From Ginsengibacter hankyongi (GTDB taxonomy: Bacteria; Bacteroidota; Bacteroidia; Chitinophagales; Chitinophagaceae), in the NCBI RefSeq assembly GCF_008710285.1, contig NZ_VYQF01000001.1:62001-126000 (forward strand): a DNA stretch of 64,000 nucleotides. The letters are read 5' to 3'. Position 1 is the first letter of the stretch. The number at the start of each line of letters is the position of its first letter. The notes beneath the pieces were generated by a model, which was given only the letters and a program-made list of their open reading frames with translations, had not been told where the DNA came from and did not search any database. The position numbers and the translations under genes are program-made. This document shows, piece by piece, positions 9,131 to 18,231 of the stretch.

Positions 9131-9847
9131 ATGAATACTAACCCTTTTGCTGAAACAGAAAACGACGTTATTAATGAAAGAATCCCCGCTCTTGAGTTTT
9201 TAAAAAACGAGGATACTGATCTCAGTCAAATTAAAACTGACATCACCCAAAAGAACGGCAATGAATTTTATGTGAACGCAGAATCTGTAAAAAGTGTATC
9301 TCAGCCTTTTAAAGCATTTAGGCCATTTTCAAGGAATAACTTTGGTAAATGGGAAACAGATTTCCTTATTGACTACATTATTAAAACACACCACAATTTT
9401 GCGAAAAAGAACGCCGTTATTATTTATAACCTGGCACAAAGAGCTTTTTACCACCATAGCAATACTCATCCCGAATTGCTAACACTCAATAAAATTATCT
9501 TTTTGTTCCTGCACGACTTATTAAATCAAATGAAAGAAGAGGAACAATTTATCTTTCCTTGCATCAGGCAAACAGCAAACGATATAAAATATGCCGAAAT
9601 AAACGATGCCAGCATTTCGCAGTCTTTAAAGGAAAAAATAAAGTTGCTGGAAAATGAACGTGCAAAAGCATTTACCTATCTGAAAACGCTCCGCAAGGTC
9701 ACCAATGATTTTGGCATACCTGCTGATGCCTGTGATTCCTATAAGACCTTGATTGAAAAAATGAAGGAGCTTGAAGATAATCTAAACATGCATTTTTACC
9801 TGGAAGATCATCTTTTCCAAAATGTAAATGTGCGCGTAGGGAAATAA
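9131..9847 (+). CDS. Hemerythrin-domain protein, RIC/YtfE-like
   Basis: This 238-residue cytoplasmic protein resembles the di-iron repair proteins of the YtfE/ScdA (RIC) family, which restore iron-sulfur clusters damaged by nitric oxide or peroxide. The helix WETDFLIDYIIKTHHNF carries the family HH pair. Further candidate iron ligands are the His/Glu of HHSNTHPELL, EEEQFIFPC and LNMHFYLEDHLF. The usual N-terminal Cys-containing ScdA_N domain is absent; about 65 residues of unrelated sequence replace it. It is the first gene after a probable response-regulator-activated promoter, and aconitase, an iron-sulfur enzyme, is encoded 2 kb downstream. Confidence 0.78.
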   Translation: MNTNPFAETENDVINERIPALEFLKNEDTDLSQIKTDITQKNGNEFYVNAESVKSVSQPFKAFRPFSRNNFGKWETDFLIDYIIKTHHNFAKKNAVIIYNLAQRAFYHHSNTHPELLTLNKIIFLFLHDLLNQMKEEEQFIFPCIRQTANDIKYAEINDASISQSLKEKIKLLENERAKAFTYLKTLRKVTNDFGIPADACDSYKTLIEKMKELEDNLNMHFYLEDHLFQNVNVRVGK

Positions 9848-9922
9848 AGTGATAATTATTTAAAAAATTTAGAAGCGTAACGAGATTCAGAAAACAAGTA
9901 AAATTAAAAAAATACAGACTAT

Positions 9923-10360
9923 ATGGTTAAACAATTTGAAACGTTAACAGAAGAAGAAAGACACCTTTTATATCAAGCGCCCGTACTAATATCTGTGCTG
10001 GCCTCATGTACGTTGAATGAAGTTAACAAAGGTCAAAAGGCAGATGCAATTAAATTAGCACATTTAAAAACTTTTACAGCCATCCCGTTATTATTACCGT
10101 ATTACTCTGAAGTAGAGAAAGGTTTTAAAGAGCAATTCGAATTTGCGGAAAAAAAATATTTTCCCTTTGATGACAATAAGCGCGACGAAATAAAAAAAGA
10201 ATTGCATAAAATCAATTTTATTATCAGCAAACTGGATAAAGATTATGCTTTTACATTGCATGCCGGCCTGGATAGATTCGCTAAGCATGTAAAGAAAGCC
10301 AGGCATAGTATTTTCCAGGATTTTATCTTCCCGCTACCAATAAAAGGATTATCATATTAG
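9923..10360 (+). CDS. Conserved-looking hypothetical protein, helical
   Basis: A 145-residue, mostly helical soluble protein without signal peptide or membrane segment. It starts EERHLLYQAPVLISVLAS and contains KADAIKLAHLKTF, a pattern reminiscent of TerB-like helical proteins, but I cannot assign the family with confidence. It is 75 bases downstream of the hemerythrin-like gene on the same strand, so it is probably co-expressed from the promoter at 9034. A role in redox or metal stress is inferred only from that position. Confidence 0.75.
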   Translation: MVKQFETLTEEERHLLYQAPVLISVLASCTLNEVNKGQKADAIKLAHLKTFTAIPLLLPYYSEVEKGFKEQFEFAEKKYFPFDDNKRDEIKKELHKINFIISKLDKDYAFTLHAGLDRFAKHVKKARHSIFQDFIFPLPIKGLSY

Positions 10361-10600
10361 CGATTATCGTATTAGTGTTTGAATATTTGATGCATGACGA
10401 AATAAAAATAAAAGCAATTCTTTGCTGTTTTAACGACGACTGCAACAGTATGCAGAAGCGCAGATTAGTATGGTAGCATTTAAATAGTCATGGAGGACTG
10501 CTGGTAAAATAAAATATGAACTCATGGTTAATCATTTCCTAATACCACCAGGCACCTGAAGGACAAAAAAGAAATTTTCCATGGAACTTAAATTGAGTAA

Positions 10601-11077
10601 ATGAAAAAAATATTAATAGCACTCGACAATAATGCCGACGCTAAAAAAGTTGCAGAAACCGGCTACGCATTATCTGAAGCTTTACATGCGCATACTACTT
10701 TGATGCACGTCACTCCAGGGTCAGCATTCTATGCTTCTCTTAATTATTCGCCGATAGCAGGATTTGATAGTTTTAGTAACTTAGATATAGTCCAAGCAGG
10801 TAGCGTTGAAGAATTGAAAATAACAGCAGAGAAATACCTCGATAATGTAAAACTTAGCCTGGGAGATGAAACAATTGAAACAGTGGTAAAAGAAGGAGGG
10901 TATGCAGAAAATATTTTGCAAACGGCAAAAGAAATGAAGGCGGATATGATAGTAATGGGAACGCACAGCCGCAAAGGACTAGATAAGGTATTACTGGGAA
11001 GCGTAGCCGAAAATGTTTTGCATCACACAACAATTCCGCTATTTATTATTCCAGTAAAATCTCCTGAAGAAAAATAA
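10601..11077 (+). CDS. Universal stress protein (UspA family)
   Basis: The 158-residue product is a single-domain Usp with the Rossmann-like fold. The first strand MKKILIALDNNADA and the ATP-binding loop GTHSRKGLDKVLLGSVAE are both present, so it belongs to the nucleotide-binding branch. It lies in the co-directional stress block, 240 bases after the preceding gene. A weak pair of half-sites resembling the regulator's array is visible at 10528-10549, so it may have its own promoter. Confidence 0.92.
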   Translation: MKKILIALDNNADAKKVAETGYALSEALHAHTTLMHVTPGSAFYASLNYSPIAGFDSFSNLDIVQAGSVEELKITAEKYLDNVKLSLGDETIETVVKEGGYAENILQTAKEMKADMIVMGTHSRKGLDKVLLGSVAENVLHHTTIPLFIIPVKSPEEK

Positions 11078-11170
11078 TGGCTTTAACCAAAGTGAATAAG
11101 ATAAATTACGAAAGAACAACTATATTATTTGGTTGCAAAAAAAAATAATTAAAATTAAAAATTTTTATTT

Positions 11171-11857
11171 ATGGAAGAATATCCGAATGAAGAACACATT
11201 GTAAAAATCCTGGAAACCGAATATGTAACGCACAATGTAAAACGATTCAACTTAAGCAAGCCGGACTCTTATAAATTTAAACCGGGGCAAGCTACAGATA
11301 TTGTTATCAATCTTCCCGATTGGAAAGAAGAGCGAAGGCCTTTTACGTTTACAAGTCTTAACGAATGGGACCACCTCGAATTCACTATTAAAATTTATAA
11401 TGATCACAATGGTGTAACCAATCAATTGGGAAAACTTCATGCAGGTGATGAATTGATTTTGCATGATGTATTTGGAGCTATTAATTACAAAGGCGAAGGT
11501 ACTTTTATTGCAGGCGGCGCAGGCGTTACGCCTTTCATCGCCATTTTCAGGCAATTGCAAAAAGATGAAAAGCTTCGAAATAATAAATTGATTTTTTCCA
11601 ACAGAACAACAAAGGATATTATTCTTAAAGACGAGTTTGAAAAAATGCTTGGCAAAAATTTTATCAATACAATTACTAACGAGAAAACAGAGAAGTATGA
11701 TAATCGAAAAATGGACGAACGTTATCTCTCGGAAAAAATAAAAGATCTGTCTCAATATTTCTATATCTGCGGCCCGGATGCAATGATAGAAAGCATTAAA
11801 GAAATTCTTTTGCATTTAGGAGCTGACAAAAATAAAATTGTGATAGAAGAATTTTAA
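11171..11857 (+). CDS. FAD/NAD(P)-binding flavodoxin-reductase-like oxidoreductase
   Basis: This 228-residue soluble flavoprotein belongs to the ferredoxin-NADP reductase superfamily. The FAD-binding barrel (about 1-100) has the RPFTFTS motif. The nucleotide domain (about 105-228) has GGAGVTPFIAIFRQL and the C-terminal YICGPDAMIESI. No iron-sulfur or globin domain is fused, so it must pass electrons to a separate partner that is not evident here. It sits between Usp and aconitase in the stress block. A role in reductive repair or detoxification is plausible. Confidence 0.88.
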   Translation: MEEYPNEEHIVKILETEYVTHNVKRFNLSKPDSYKFKPGQATDIVINLPDWKEERRPFTFTSLNEWDHLEFTIKIYNDHNGVTNQLGKLHAGDELILHDVFGAINYKGEGTFIAGGAGVTPFIAIFRQLQKDEKLRNNKLIFSNRTTKDIILKDEFEKMLGKNFINTITNEKTEKYDNRKMDERYLSEKIKDLSQYFYICGPDAMIESIKEILLHLGADKNKIVIEEF

Positions 11858-11907
11858 ATTGGGTCTGAAAATAAATTCACCCGAAATAAAATTAAAATTG
11901 TATAACC

Positions 11908-14685
11908 ATGTCCAAAGATCCTTATCAAATAAAAAAAATATTAACTACAAAAAATAATACGTTCACTTATTACAGTCTTGCAGAACTTGAAAAACAGGGA
12001 CACGGCATTAGCAAATTGCCTTTCTCTATCCGCATATTATTGGAAAATGCATTGCGCAATTTTGATGATTTTGCAATCACCAAAGAAAATATTGAAACCA
12101 TTCTTCATTGGCAACCTAAAGGTTCTGATAAAGATATTCCGTTTAAACCCGCACGTGTTCTTATGCAGGATTTCACAGGTGTACCTGCTGTTGTAGATAT
12201 TGCTTCATTACGTGCTGAAATAGCAAGGAAAGGAAAAAACCCTGATGAAATAAATCCATTAATACCTGTTGACCTTATCATTGATCATTCAGTGCAGGTT
12301 GATTATTTTGGAACAGAATATTCTTACGCCCGCAATATGGACGAAGAATATAAACGCAATAAGGAGCGCTACCAATTTTTAAAATGGGCACAAAAATCTT
12401 TTAATAATTTCAGCGTGGTCCCTCCCGGCATGGGTATTTGTCACCAGGTTAATTTGGAATATTTATCCAAAGGTGTAATTGAAAAAAGCGGAGAAATTTT
12501 TCCTGATACATTGGTAGGAACAGATAGCCATACGCCTATGGTAAATGGTATTGGTGTGGTAGCCTGGGGCGTTGGCGGCATTGAAGCCGAAGCTGCTTTA
12601 TTGGGTCAGCCAATTTATTTTATAATGCCCGAAGTGATAGGGTTGAAATTGACGGGCAAACTTCCGCTTGGTTCTACTGCTACTGATTTGGTATTAACCA
12701 TTGCAGAGCTTTTAAGAAAATATGGAGTAGTTGGAAAATTTGTTGAAGTACTTGGTTCAGGTCTTGATAATCTCTCTGTTCCCGACCGTGCTACTATCGG
12801 TAATATGTCTCCTGAATTTGGATGCACAATAACTTATTTCCCCATTGATGACAAGACGCTGGAATATATGCGTAAGAGCAATCGTACGGAAGAACAAATA
12901 CAATTGGTAGAAGATTATTGCAAAACAAATATGCTCTGGAGAACAGGCGATGAAACGATTCAATATTCTGATATTATTGAGTTAGATATTTCAACAATCG
13001 AACCTGCAGTAGCCGGGCCAAAACGTCCACAGGATAAAATTTTATTAAAGAATTTTAAATCAAAATTTATAAAGCTGTTAGACGAAACGTATGGCCGCAA
13101 ATACACGGAAGAAAAACAATTAAGCCGTTGGATGGCTGAAGGCGGCAGCCAGCCTGCAACACAACCAAAAGCTGAATTAACTCCAGAACTGGAAATTGAA
13201 GAAACCGTTGTAAATGGAATGAAAAATGTGTGGGTAACTATTGGCGAAGAAAGTTTTATGTTGGCTGATGGTGCCGTTGCTATTGCTGCAATTACTTCCT
13301 GTACAAATACATCCAACCCATTTGTAATGGTGGGTGCAGGTTTGGTTGCAAGAAAGGCAAGGGAACATGGATTGAAAACGAAACCCTGGGTGAAAACTTC
13401 AATGGCTCCCGGCTCAAAAGTGGTAACAGATTATCTTGAAAAAGCAGATTTGTTAGATGACCTCGAAGCCATGCAATTTCATACGGTGGGTTATGGTTGC
13501 ACTTCCTGCATTGGCAACTCGGGTCCATTGCCAACTTTTGTTGCAAAGGCCATTGATGAGCATGATATTGTAGTTGCTTCCGTGCTCTCCGGTAATCGAA
13601 ATTTTGAAGCAAGAATTCATCCGCAGGTAAGAATGAATTTTTTGATGTCACCAATGTTGGTAGTAGCGTATGCCATTGCAGGCAGGGTTGATATAGACCT
13701 TATCAATGAACCCATCAGTTATGACCCCAATCAACAACCTGTTTATCTAAAAGATATCTGGCCTTCTGATGATGAGATCAATAATGTTATGAGCAAAGTG
13801 CTTTCACCAAAAGACTTCGCAAAAAATTATGCAGAAATATTTGAAGGCAATGAAACCTGGAGAAACCTTGTCATTCCTGAAGATACTTTGTATGCTTGGG
13901 ATGATAGCTCAACCTACATTAAAGAAGCGCCTTTCTTTTATAACATTTCTGATAACGCAGAACCTTTAAAAGACATCGTTAACGCAAGAGCATTGTTGGT
14001 ATTGGGCAATAGCATCACTACTGATCACATCTCTCCTGCCGGTCAGTTTAATGAGTTCTCGGCAGCAGGAAAATATTTAATAAGCCGCAGTGTAAAAAAA
14101 GAAAACTTTAACTCTTACGGCTCGCGAAGGGGAAATGATGAAGTAATGGTTCGTGGCACTTTTGCCAATGTGCGTATTAAAAATAAGCTGGCGCAAAAAG
14201 AAGGCGGCTATACAAGGTATTTGCCTTCGGGTGAAGAAATGTCCGTGTATGATGCTTCAATAAAATATAAAGAAAATCAAACACCGTTAGTAGTGTTGGC
14301 AGGCAAAGAATATGGAAGTGGTTCATCAAGAGACTGGGCTGCGAAAGGCGCATTCCTGTTGGGTATTAAAGCAATACTTGCAGAAAGCTATGAACGGATA
14401 CACAGAAGTAATTTGGTAGGAATGGGTGTATTGCCACTTCAATATTTGGTTGGCGATACTGCAGAAAAATTAGGACTTACCGGAAATGAAAGTTTTACAA
14501 TAACTGGTATTGCACAAGATATTAAGCCTTTGAAAAAAGTGCAGCTCACCGCCAAAAAAGAAGATGGAACAGAAATTAAATTTGATGCCATTGCACGAAT
14601 GGATTCAAATATTGAAATAGAATATTACAGGCACGGCGGAATTTTGCAGTATGTGTTGAGACATTTTTTAGAAAAAACAAATTAA
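11908..14685 (+). CDS. acnA: Aconitate hydratase, AcnA type
   Basis: This 925-residue enzyme interconverts citrate and isocitrate through a [4Fe-4S] cluster in the TCA cycle. The cluster Cys are in AAITSCTNTSNP and GCTSCIGNSG. Other signatures are QDFTGVPAVVDIASLR, GTDSHTPMVNGIG, GNRNFEARIHPQ and the swivel-domain blocks SITTDHISPAG and EYGSGSSRDWAAKG. Length and domain order match the AcnA/IRP1 branch rather than AcnB or the shorter mitochondrial type. It follows the reductase by 50 bases. Its place beside a RIC-like di-iron protein and AhpD-like proteins suggests a stress-resistant or stress-induced aconitase rather than a simple housekeeping copy. Confidence 0.96.
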   Translation: MSKDPYQIKKILTTKNNTFTYYSLAELEKQGHGISKLPFSIRILLENALRNFDDFAITKENIETILHWQPKGSDKDIPFKPARVLMQDFTGVPAVVDIASLRAEIARKGKNPDEINPLIPVDLIIDHSVQVDYFGTEYSYARNMDEEYKRNKERYQFLKWAQKSFNNFSVVPPGMGICHQVNLEYLSKGVIEKSGEIFPDTLVGTDSHTPMVNGIGVVAWGVGGIEAEAALLGQPIYFIMPEVIGLKLTGKLPLGSTATDLVLTIAELLRKYGVVGKFVEVLGSGLDNLSVPDRATIGNMSPEFGCTITYFPIDDKTLEYMRKSNRTEEQIQLVEDYCKTNMLWRTGDETIQYSDIIELDISTIEPAVAGPKRPQDKILLKNFKSKFIKLLDETYGRKYTEEKQLSRWMAEGGSQPATQPKAELTPELEIEETVVNGMKNVWVTIGEESFMLADGAVAIAAITSCTNTSNPFVMVGAGLVARKAREHGLKTKPWVKTSMAPGSKVVTDYLEKADLLDDLEAMQFHTVGYGCTSCIGNSGPLPTFVAKAIDEHDIVVASVLSGNRNFEARIHPQVRMNFLMSPMLVVAYAIAGRVDIDLINEPISYDPNQQPVYLKDIWPSDDEINNVMSKVLSPKDFAKNYAEIFEGNETWRNLVIPEDTLYAWDDSSTYIKEAPFFYNISDNAEPLKDIVNARALLVLGNSITTDHISPAGQFNEFSAAGKYLISRSVKKENFNSYGSRRGNDEVMVRGTFANVRIKNKLAQKEGGYTRYLPSGEEMSVYDASIKYKENQTPLVVLAGKEYGSGSSRDWAAKGAFLLGIKAILAESYERIHRSNLVGMGVLPLQYLVGDTAEKLGLTGNESFTITGIAQDIKPLKKVQLTAKKEDGTEIKFDAIARMDSNIEIEYYRHGGILQYVLRHFLEKTN

Positions 14686-14706
14686 TAAAATAGCAAAAAA
14701 TATATC

Positions 14707-15039
14707 ATGGAAAACGACACTTTATATCCAATAACAACCAAAGAGCTGGCTGATAAAAAGGCAGCCTTGGCGCCTAAAAATTTAGAAGCATGGCGAAATT
14801 TTAGCAAAACTGTATTTGAAGCAGGAGCACTTGATGAAAAGACAAAGCAATTGATTGCGGTAGCCGTGGCGCATGTAACGCAATGTCCTTATTGCATCAG
14901 GTCGCATTCAAAATACGCTATGCGAAAGGGGGCCAGCAAAGAAGAAATTATGGAAGCTATTTGGGTAGCTGCTGAAATGCGTGCGGGTGCCGCTTATGCG
15001 CATGCAACCATAGCGATGGATGAAATGGAAAAACACTAA
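14707..15039 (+). CDS. Carboxymuconolactone decarboxylase family (AhpD-like) protein, short form
   Basis: This 110-residue helical protein has the AhpD core motif C-x2-C-x3-H (CPYCIRSH), the redox-active pair used by alkylhydroperoxidase D, with the following helix KYAMRKGASKEEIMEAIW. It begins 21 bases after aconitase, so it is in the same transcript. It probably acts as a small peroxidase or thiol-disulfide protein; the substrate is unknown. A second, unrelated-length family member follows directly. Confidence 0.88.
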   Translation: MENDTLYPITTKELADKKAALAPKNLEAWRNFSKTVFEAGALDEKTKQLIAVAVAHVTQCPYCIRSHSKYAMRKGASKEEIMEAIWVAAEMRAGAAYAHATIAMDEMEKH

Positions 15040-15069
15040 ATAATAGATTGAATCATGATAAATTAAAAA

Positions 15070-15525
15070 ATGATGAAAGAAAGATTAAACTATGCACAAG
15101 TTTCTCCCGATGCTTTAAAAGCTATGCGGGAACTTGAAAAATATGTAGCCGCTTCAGGACTTGAACGTTCGTTATATGAACTCGTTAAAACCAGGGCTTC
15201 TCAAATAAATGGCTGTGCCTATTGCCTTGATATGCACACTAAAGATGCCCGTAAAGCCGGTGAAACGGAACAACGCCTGTATGCTTTGAGCGCCTGGAAG
15301 GAAACTCCTTTTTTTACAGAGCGGGAACGTGCCGCTTTAGAATGGACTGAAGCGCTCACCCTGATTTCGGAAAATGATGTGCCTGATTCTTTATATGATG
15401 GGGTTCACAGGCATTTTGATGAAAAGGAAATGGTTGCTTTAACTATGGCGATAGTTGCAATAAACGGATGGAATCGTTTGGCAATTGGATTTCGAACTGT
15501 TCCGGGAAGCTATAAACCGCAATAA
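15070..15525 (+). CDS. Carboxymuconolactone decarboxylase family (AhpD-like) peroxidase
   Basis: A 151-residue member of the AhpD-like branch with C-x2-C-x3-H (CAYCLDMHTKDAR), an ERAALEWTEALT helix and the C-terminal NGWNRLAIGFRT block typical of this subfamily. It lies 30 bases after the short family member. Two ATG codons are in frame at 15070 and 15073, so the start is uncertain by one codon. The two neighbours are divergent in sequence and probably have different substrates or partners. Confidence 0.9.
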   Translation: MMKERLNYAQVSPDALKAMRELEKYVAASGLERSLYELVKTRASQINGCAYCLDMHTKDARKAGETEQRLYALSAWKETPFFTERERAALEWTEALTLISENDVPDSLYDGVHRHFDEKEMVALTMAIVAINGWNRLAIGFRTVPGSYKPQ

Positions 15526-15553
15526 AATGATTGAAAATTTTAAATGTGTATAA

Positions 15554-16267
15554 ATGGATATTGAAGGAAAGATAGCGGTGATAACCGGAGCCAGTAGCGG
15601 ATTGGGAGCTTCATTGGCTGATGCATTAATAACTAAAGGAGCCACTGTTTACGGGCTTGCCCGCAACATAGACAAACTCCGTGGTATTGAAAATAGATTG
15701 AGAAAAAATTTTATTCCTGTTAGTATAGATATTACTAACCAGAAAGATATTTCATCATGGGTACAAGATACTTTTTCCAATTCCCATATTCCTGATATGC
15801 TTATCAACAATGCAGGAGCGGGTTATTTTACAAAGATTGATGAGCTTTCGCTTGAACGATGGCATGAAATGATCAATACTAATTTAAACGGAGCATTCTA
15901 CATTACATCATCCATTGTTCCTTTCATGAAGAAGAATACAAACACTTATCATATCATCAACATTGGTTCAATACTTGGAAAAACAACGAGAGCTGAAAGC
16001 GCTGCTTATTCTGCCACAAAATATGGTATGCAGGGCTTTAGCGAAGCATTGTTCAAAGAGCTTCGTTCTTATAAAATAAAAGTTACTTGCGTAAACCCCG
16101 GTAGCATTGACACAGCCTTTTTTGAAGATTCAGGAATAAAACCACACAAAAATATGCTGCAGCCAAAAGATATTGCACAACTACTCATTCATATTTTAGA
16201 AACACCCGATAATTTTTTGGTAGATGAGATTACCGTGAGACCATTAATTCCCAATCCTCCTGCATAG
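15554..16267 (+). CDS. Short-chain dehydrogenase/reductase (SDR) family oxidoreductase
   Basis: This 237-residue soluble NAD(P)-dependent oxidoreductase is a classical SDR. It shows the nucleotide motif TGASSGLGASLADAL, the NNAGAGY structural motif, Ser in the INIGSILG strand and the catalytic YSATKYGMQGF (Tyr and Lys). The lack of an acidic residue right after the second strand would allow NADP. It is 28 bases downstream of the AhpD-like gene and in the same run. The substrate cannot be predicted. Confidence 0.92.
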   Translation: MDIEGKIAVITGASSGLGASLADALITKGATVYGLARNIDKLRGIENRLRKNFIPVSIDITNQKDISSWVQDTFSNSHIPDMLINNAGAGYFTKIDELSLERWHEMINTNLNGAFYITSSIVPFMKKNTNTYHIINIGSILGKTTRAESAAYSATKYGMQGFSEALFKELRSYKIKVTCVNPGSIDTAFFEDSGIKPHKNMLQPKDIAQLLIHILETPDNFLVDEITVRPLIPNPPA

Positions 16268-16378
16268 TTTTTATAAAACTCAGCTTAGAGATAACGAAGC
16301 AAAATGTTTGAAGATTCAACGATTTTAAAGTATTAAAATAATGATGGATATAAACTGATTTGAACAGAAGTTTTGAAA

Positions 16379-16798
16379 ATGAAAAATGATGTCTATTATA
16401 TTAAACACTGTGAGTTATTAGCTGAAGAAGCAGCCGCAAAAGGAGATGCGCCGGTTGGTTCTATCATTACCAAAGGTGATGAAATTATCGCTGAGTCAAT
16501 CGAAGCATCAAAAAATAAAAATGATATTACCTGCCATGCGGAATTAGAAGCCATCAGGCTTGCGGTAAAAAATTTAAAAACGAACGATCTGTCAGATTGT
16601 GTTATCTATTCAACACACGAGCCTTGTATCATGTGTTCTTACGCTATTCGATTTTATAAAATAAAAAAAGTAGTGTATCAACATGCGGTAAATTATTTAG
16701 GCGGAAACTCTTCTTCAATGCCCTTACTGATTAGTAAAGAAGTTCCACCGCATTGGGAAGAAGTTCCGGTTATCGTTCATTTAAAAACTTTTAAATAA
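16379..16798 (+). CDS. Nucleoside/guanine deaminase-like zinc enzyme
   Basis: A 139-residue cytidine-deaminase-superfamily protein with the zinc and catalytic motifs CHAELEAIRLA (His and Glu) and HEPCIMCSYAI (PCxxC). It could deaminate guanine or a modified base; tRNA adenosine deaminase is less likely, because the C-terminus is short and not basic. I choose the ATG at 16379; the frame also opens two codons earlier with TTG. It lies 111 bases after the SDR. Confidence 0.82.
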   Translation: MKNDVYYIKHCELLAEEAAAKGDAPVGSIITKGDEIIAESIEASKNKNDITCHAELEAIRLAVKNLKTNDLSDCVIYSTHEPCIMCSYAIRFYKIKKVVYQHAVNYLGGNSSSMPLLISKEVPPHWEEVPVIVHLKTFK

Positions 16799-16815
16799 AG
16801 AGGCGGAATTTTAAA

Positions 16816-17361
16816 TTGCAAAGATTGAAAGAAGTAAATAAAACGATATGGACCATTGGGCATTCCACCCGCTCTTTGGAGGAATTTGTCGGCATGCTGC
16901 ATTCATTCAACATTGAAATAATTGCAGACATCAGAAGTTTTCCCGGCTCACGCAAATTTCCTCAATTCAATAAAGAAGCACTGGAAATTTCGTTGCCTCA
17001 AAACAACATTCAATATATCCATATAAAAGCTCTTGGTGGAAGAAGAAAAGCAAACCCGGATTCAAAAAATACAGCCTGGCGGCATATTGCTTTTCGGAGC
17101 TATGCCGATTATATGGAAACAACTTCTTTTAAAGAGGGCATAAGAGAACTTGAACAAATTGCATTGAAACAAAGAACGGCTTATATGTGTTCGGAAGCAG
17201 TATGGTGGCGTTGTCACCGTTCTATGGTTTCTGATTATTTAAAGTTGCGCGGTTGGAAAGTAATGCACATAATGGGCATATCAAAAGAACAAGAACATCC
17301 TTATACTGCGCCGGCAAGAATTATAAATAATAAATTGAATTATGAAAAACAAGCGGAATGA
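16816..17361 (+). CDS. DUF488 family protein
   Basis: The 181-residue protein opens with IWTIGHSTRSLEEF and contains DIRSFPGSRKFPQF and the Cys/His-rich block YMCSEAVWWRCHRSMVSDYL, all hallmarks of DUF488. The biochemical role of the family is unsettled; the conserved Cys and His suggest metal or nucleotide chemistry. There is no in-frame ATG before the conserved region, so translation must begin at TTG (16816, or 16825). It is 17 bases downstream of the deaminase and 25 bases before a uracil-DNA glycosylase. Confidence 0.85.
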   Translation: MQRLKEVNKTIWTIGHSTRSLEEFVGMLHSFNIEIIADIRSFPGSRKFPQFNKEALEISLPQNNIQYIHIKALGGRRKANPDSKNTAWRHIAFRSYADYMETTSFKEGIRELEQIALKQRTAYMCSEAVWWRCHRSMVSDYLKLRGWKVMHIMGISKEQEHPYTAPARIINNKLNYEKQAE

Positions 17362-17386
17362 AATAAATGTGTTTTGATTTTTTACC

Positions 17387-17962
17387 ATGATTAAACTTTT
17401 AAATAAAATACAGCGATGTGAAGTTTGTAAAGAGCATTTACCGTTAGGTCCAAGACCTGTTATCCAATTAAATGCATACTCGAAAATTGTTATTATAAGC
17501 CAGGCTCCCGGCAGGCGTGTACACGAAACTGGAATTCCGTGGAATGATGCGAGTGGTAAAAAATTAAAGTCATGGATGAATGTAAGCGATGAAATATTTT
17601 ATAACCCTGCATGCTTGTCTATTTTGCCAATGGGCTTTTGTTATCCCGGCAAAGCAATTTCAGGCGATCTGCCACCAAGGCCTGAATGCGCTCCCTTATG
17701 GCATCCACAGATTTTAAAAAATTTTAAAAGCAAACCGCTTATTTTATTAATAGGACAATATGCGCAGCGCTATTATTTAAAGAATAGTTTCAAAGAAAGC
17801 CTTACAGAAACAGTCAGGAATTACAAGAAATATTTGCCAACCTATTTTCCATTGCCGCATCCTTCTCCCCGAAATCAAAACTGGGTGAAGATAAATCCAT
17901 GGTTTATGGAAGAAGTGGTTCCAGAATTACAAAAGAGAATACAGTTAGCAGTAAGTGGGTAA
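17387..17962 (+). CDS. Uracil-DNA glycosylase family protein
   Basis: This 191-residue protein has the fold and motifs of family 4/5-like uracil-DNA glycosylases: an N-terminal RCEVCKEHLPLG segment with two Cys, the active-site loop ISQAPGRRVHETGIPWNDASG, and the C-terminal LPHPSPRNQNW that contacts DNA. The full four-Cys iron-sulfur set of family 4 is not obvious; only one CxxC is seen, so it may be cluster-free. It would excise deaminated bases, which fits its place next to a deaminase-like gene in a stress block. Confidence 0.85.
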   Translation: MIKLLNKIQRCEVCKEHLPLGPRPVIQLNAYSKIVIISQAPGRRVHETGIPWNDASGKKLKSWMNVSDEIFYNPACLSILPMGFCYPGKAISGDLPPRPECAPLWHPQILKNFKSKPLILLIGQYAQRYYLKNSFKESLTETVRNYKKYLPTYFPLPHPSPRNQNWVKINPWFMEEVVPELQKRIQLAVSG

Positions 17963-17999
17963 ATTAATTGTTGCATTTCTTAATTAAAAAACTACAACC

Positions 18000-18218
18000 T
18001 TGAAACAGAAATTTAAAATCCGTGACCATGTAACCTGGAATTCAGAAGCTGGTCATGTGTCCGGTACGATAGTGAAAATACACAAAAGAGATTTTGATTA
18101 CAAAGGTTATACCCATCATGCCAGCAAAGAAGATCCGCAATATGAAATTAAGAGCGATAAAACAGACCATATTGCTGTTCATAAAGCAAGTGCACTTTCA
18201 AAAAAAATAGAAAGCTGA
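18000..18218 (+). CDS. DUF2945 / hypervirulence-associated TUDOR-domain protein
   Basis: A 72-residue basic protein with the family sequence DHVTWNSEAGHVSGTI, DFDYKGYTHHASKEDPQYEIKSDKTDHIA read in parts. The start is TTG at 18000, because no ATG precedes the conserved first residues. Its function is unknown; the Tudor-like barrel suggests nucleic-acid or protein binding. Genes of this family often lie beside DUF488 and stress genes, as here. Confidence 0.85.
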   Translation: MKQKFKIRDHVTWNSEAGHVSGTIVKIHKRDFDYKGYTHHASKEDPQYEIKSDKTDHIAVHKASALSKKIES

Positions 18219-18231
18219 TTAAAAACATACA

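Noticed and set aside
13292-13654. 120-codon minus-strand frame inside aconitase, with several similar antisense frames
   Set aside because: They overlap a well-supported enzyme gene and lack any family signal.
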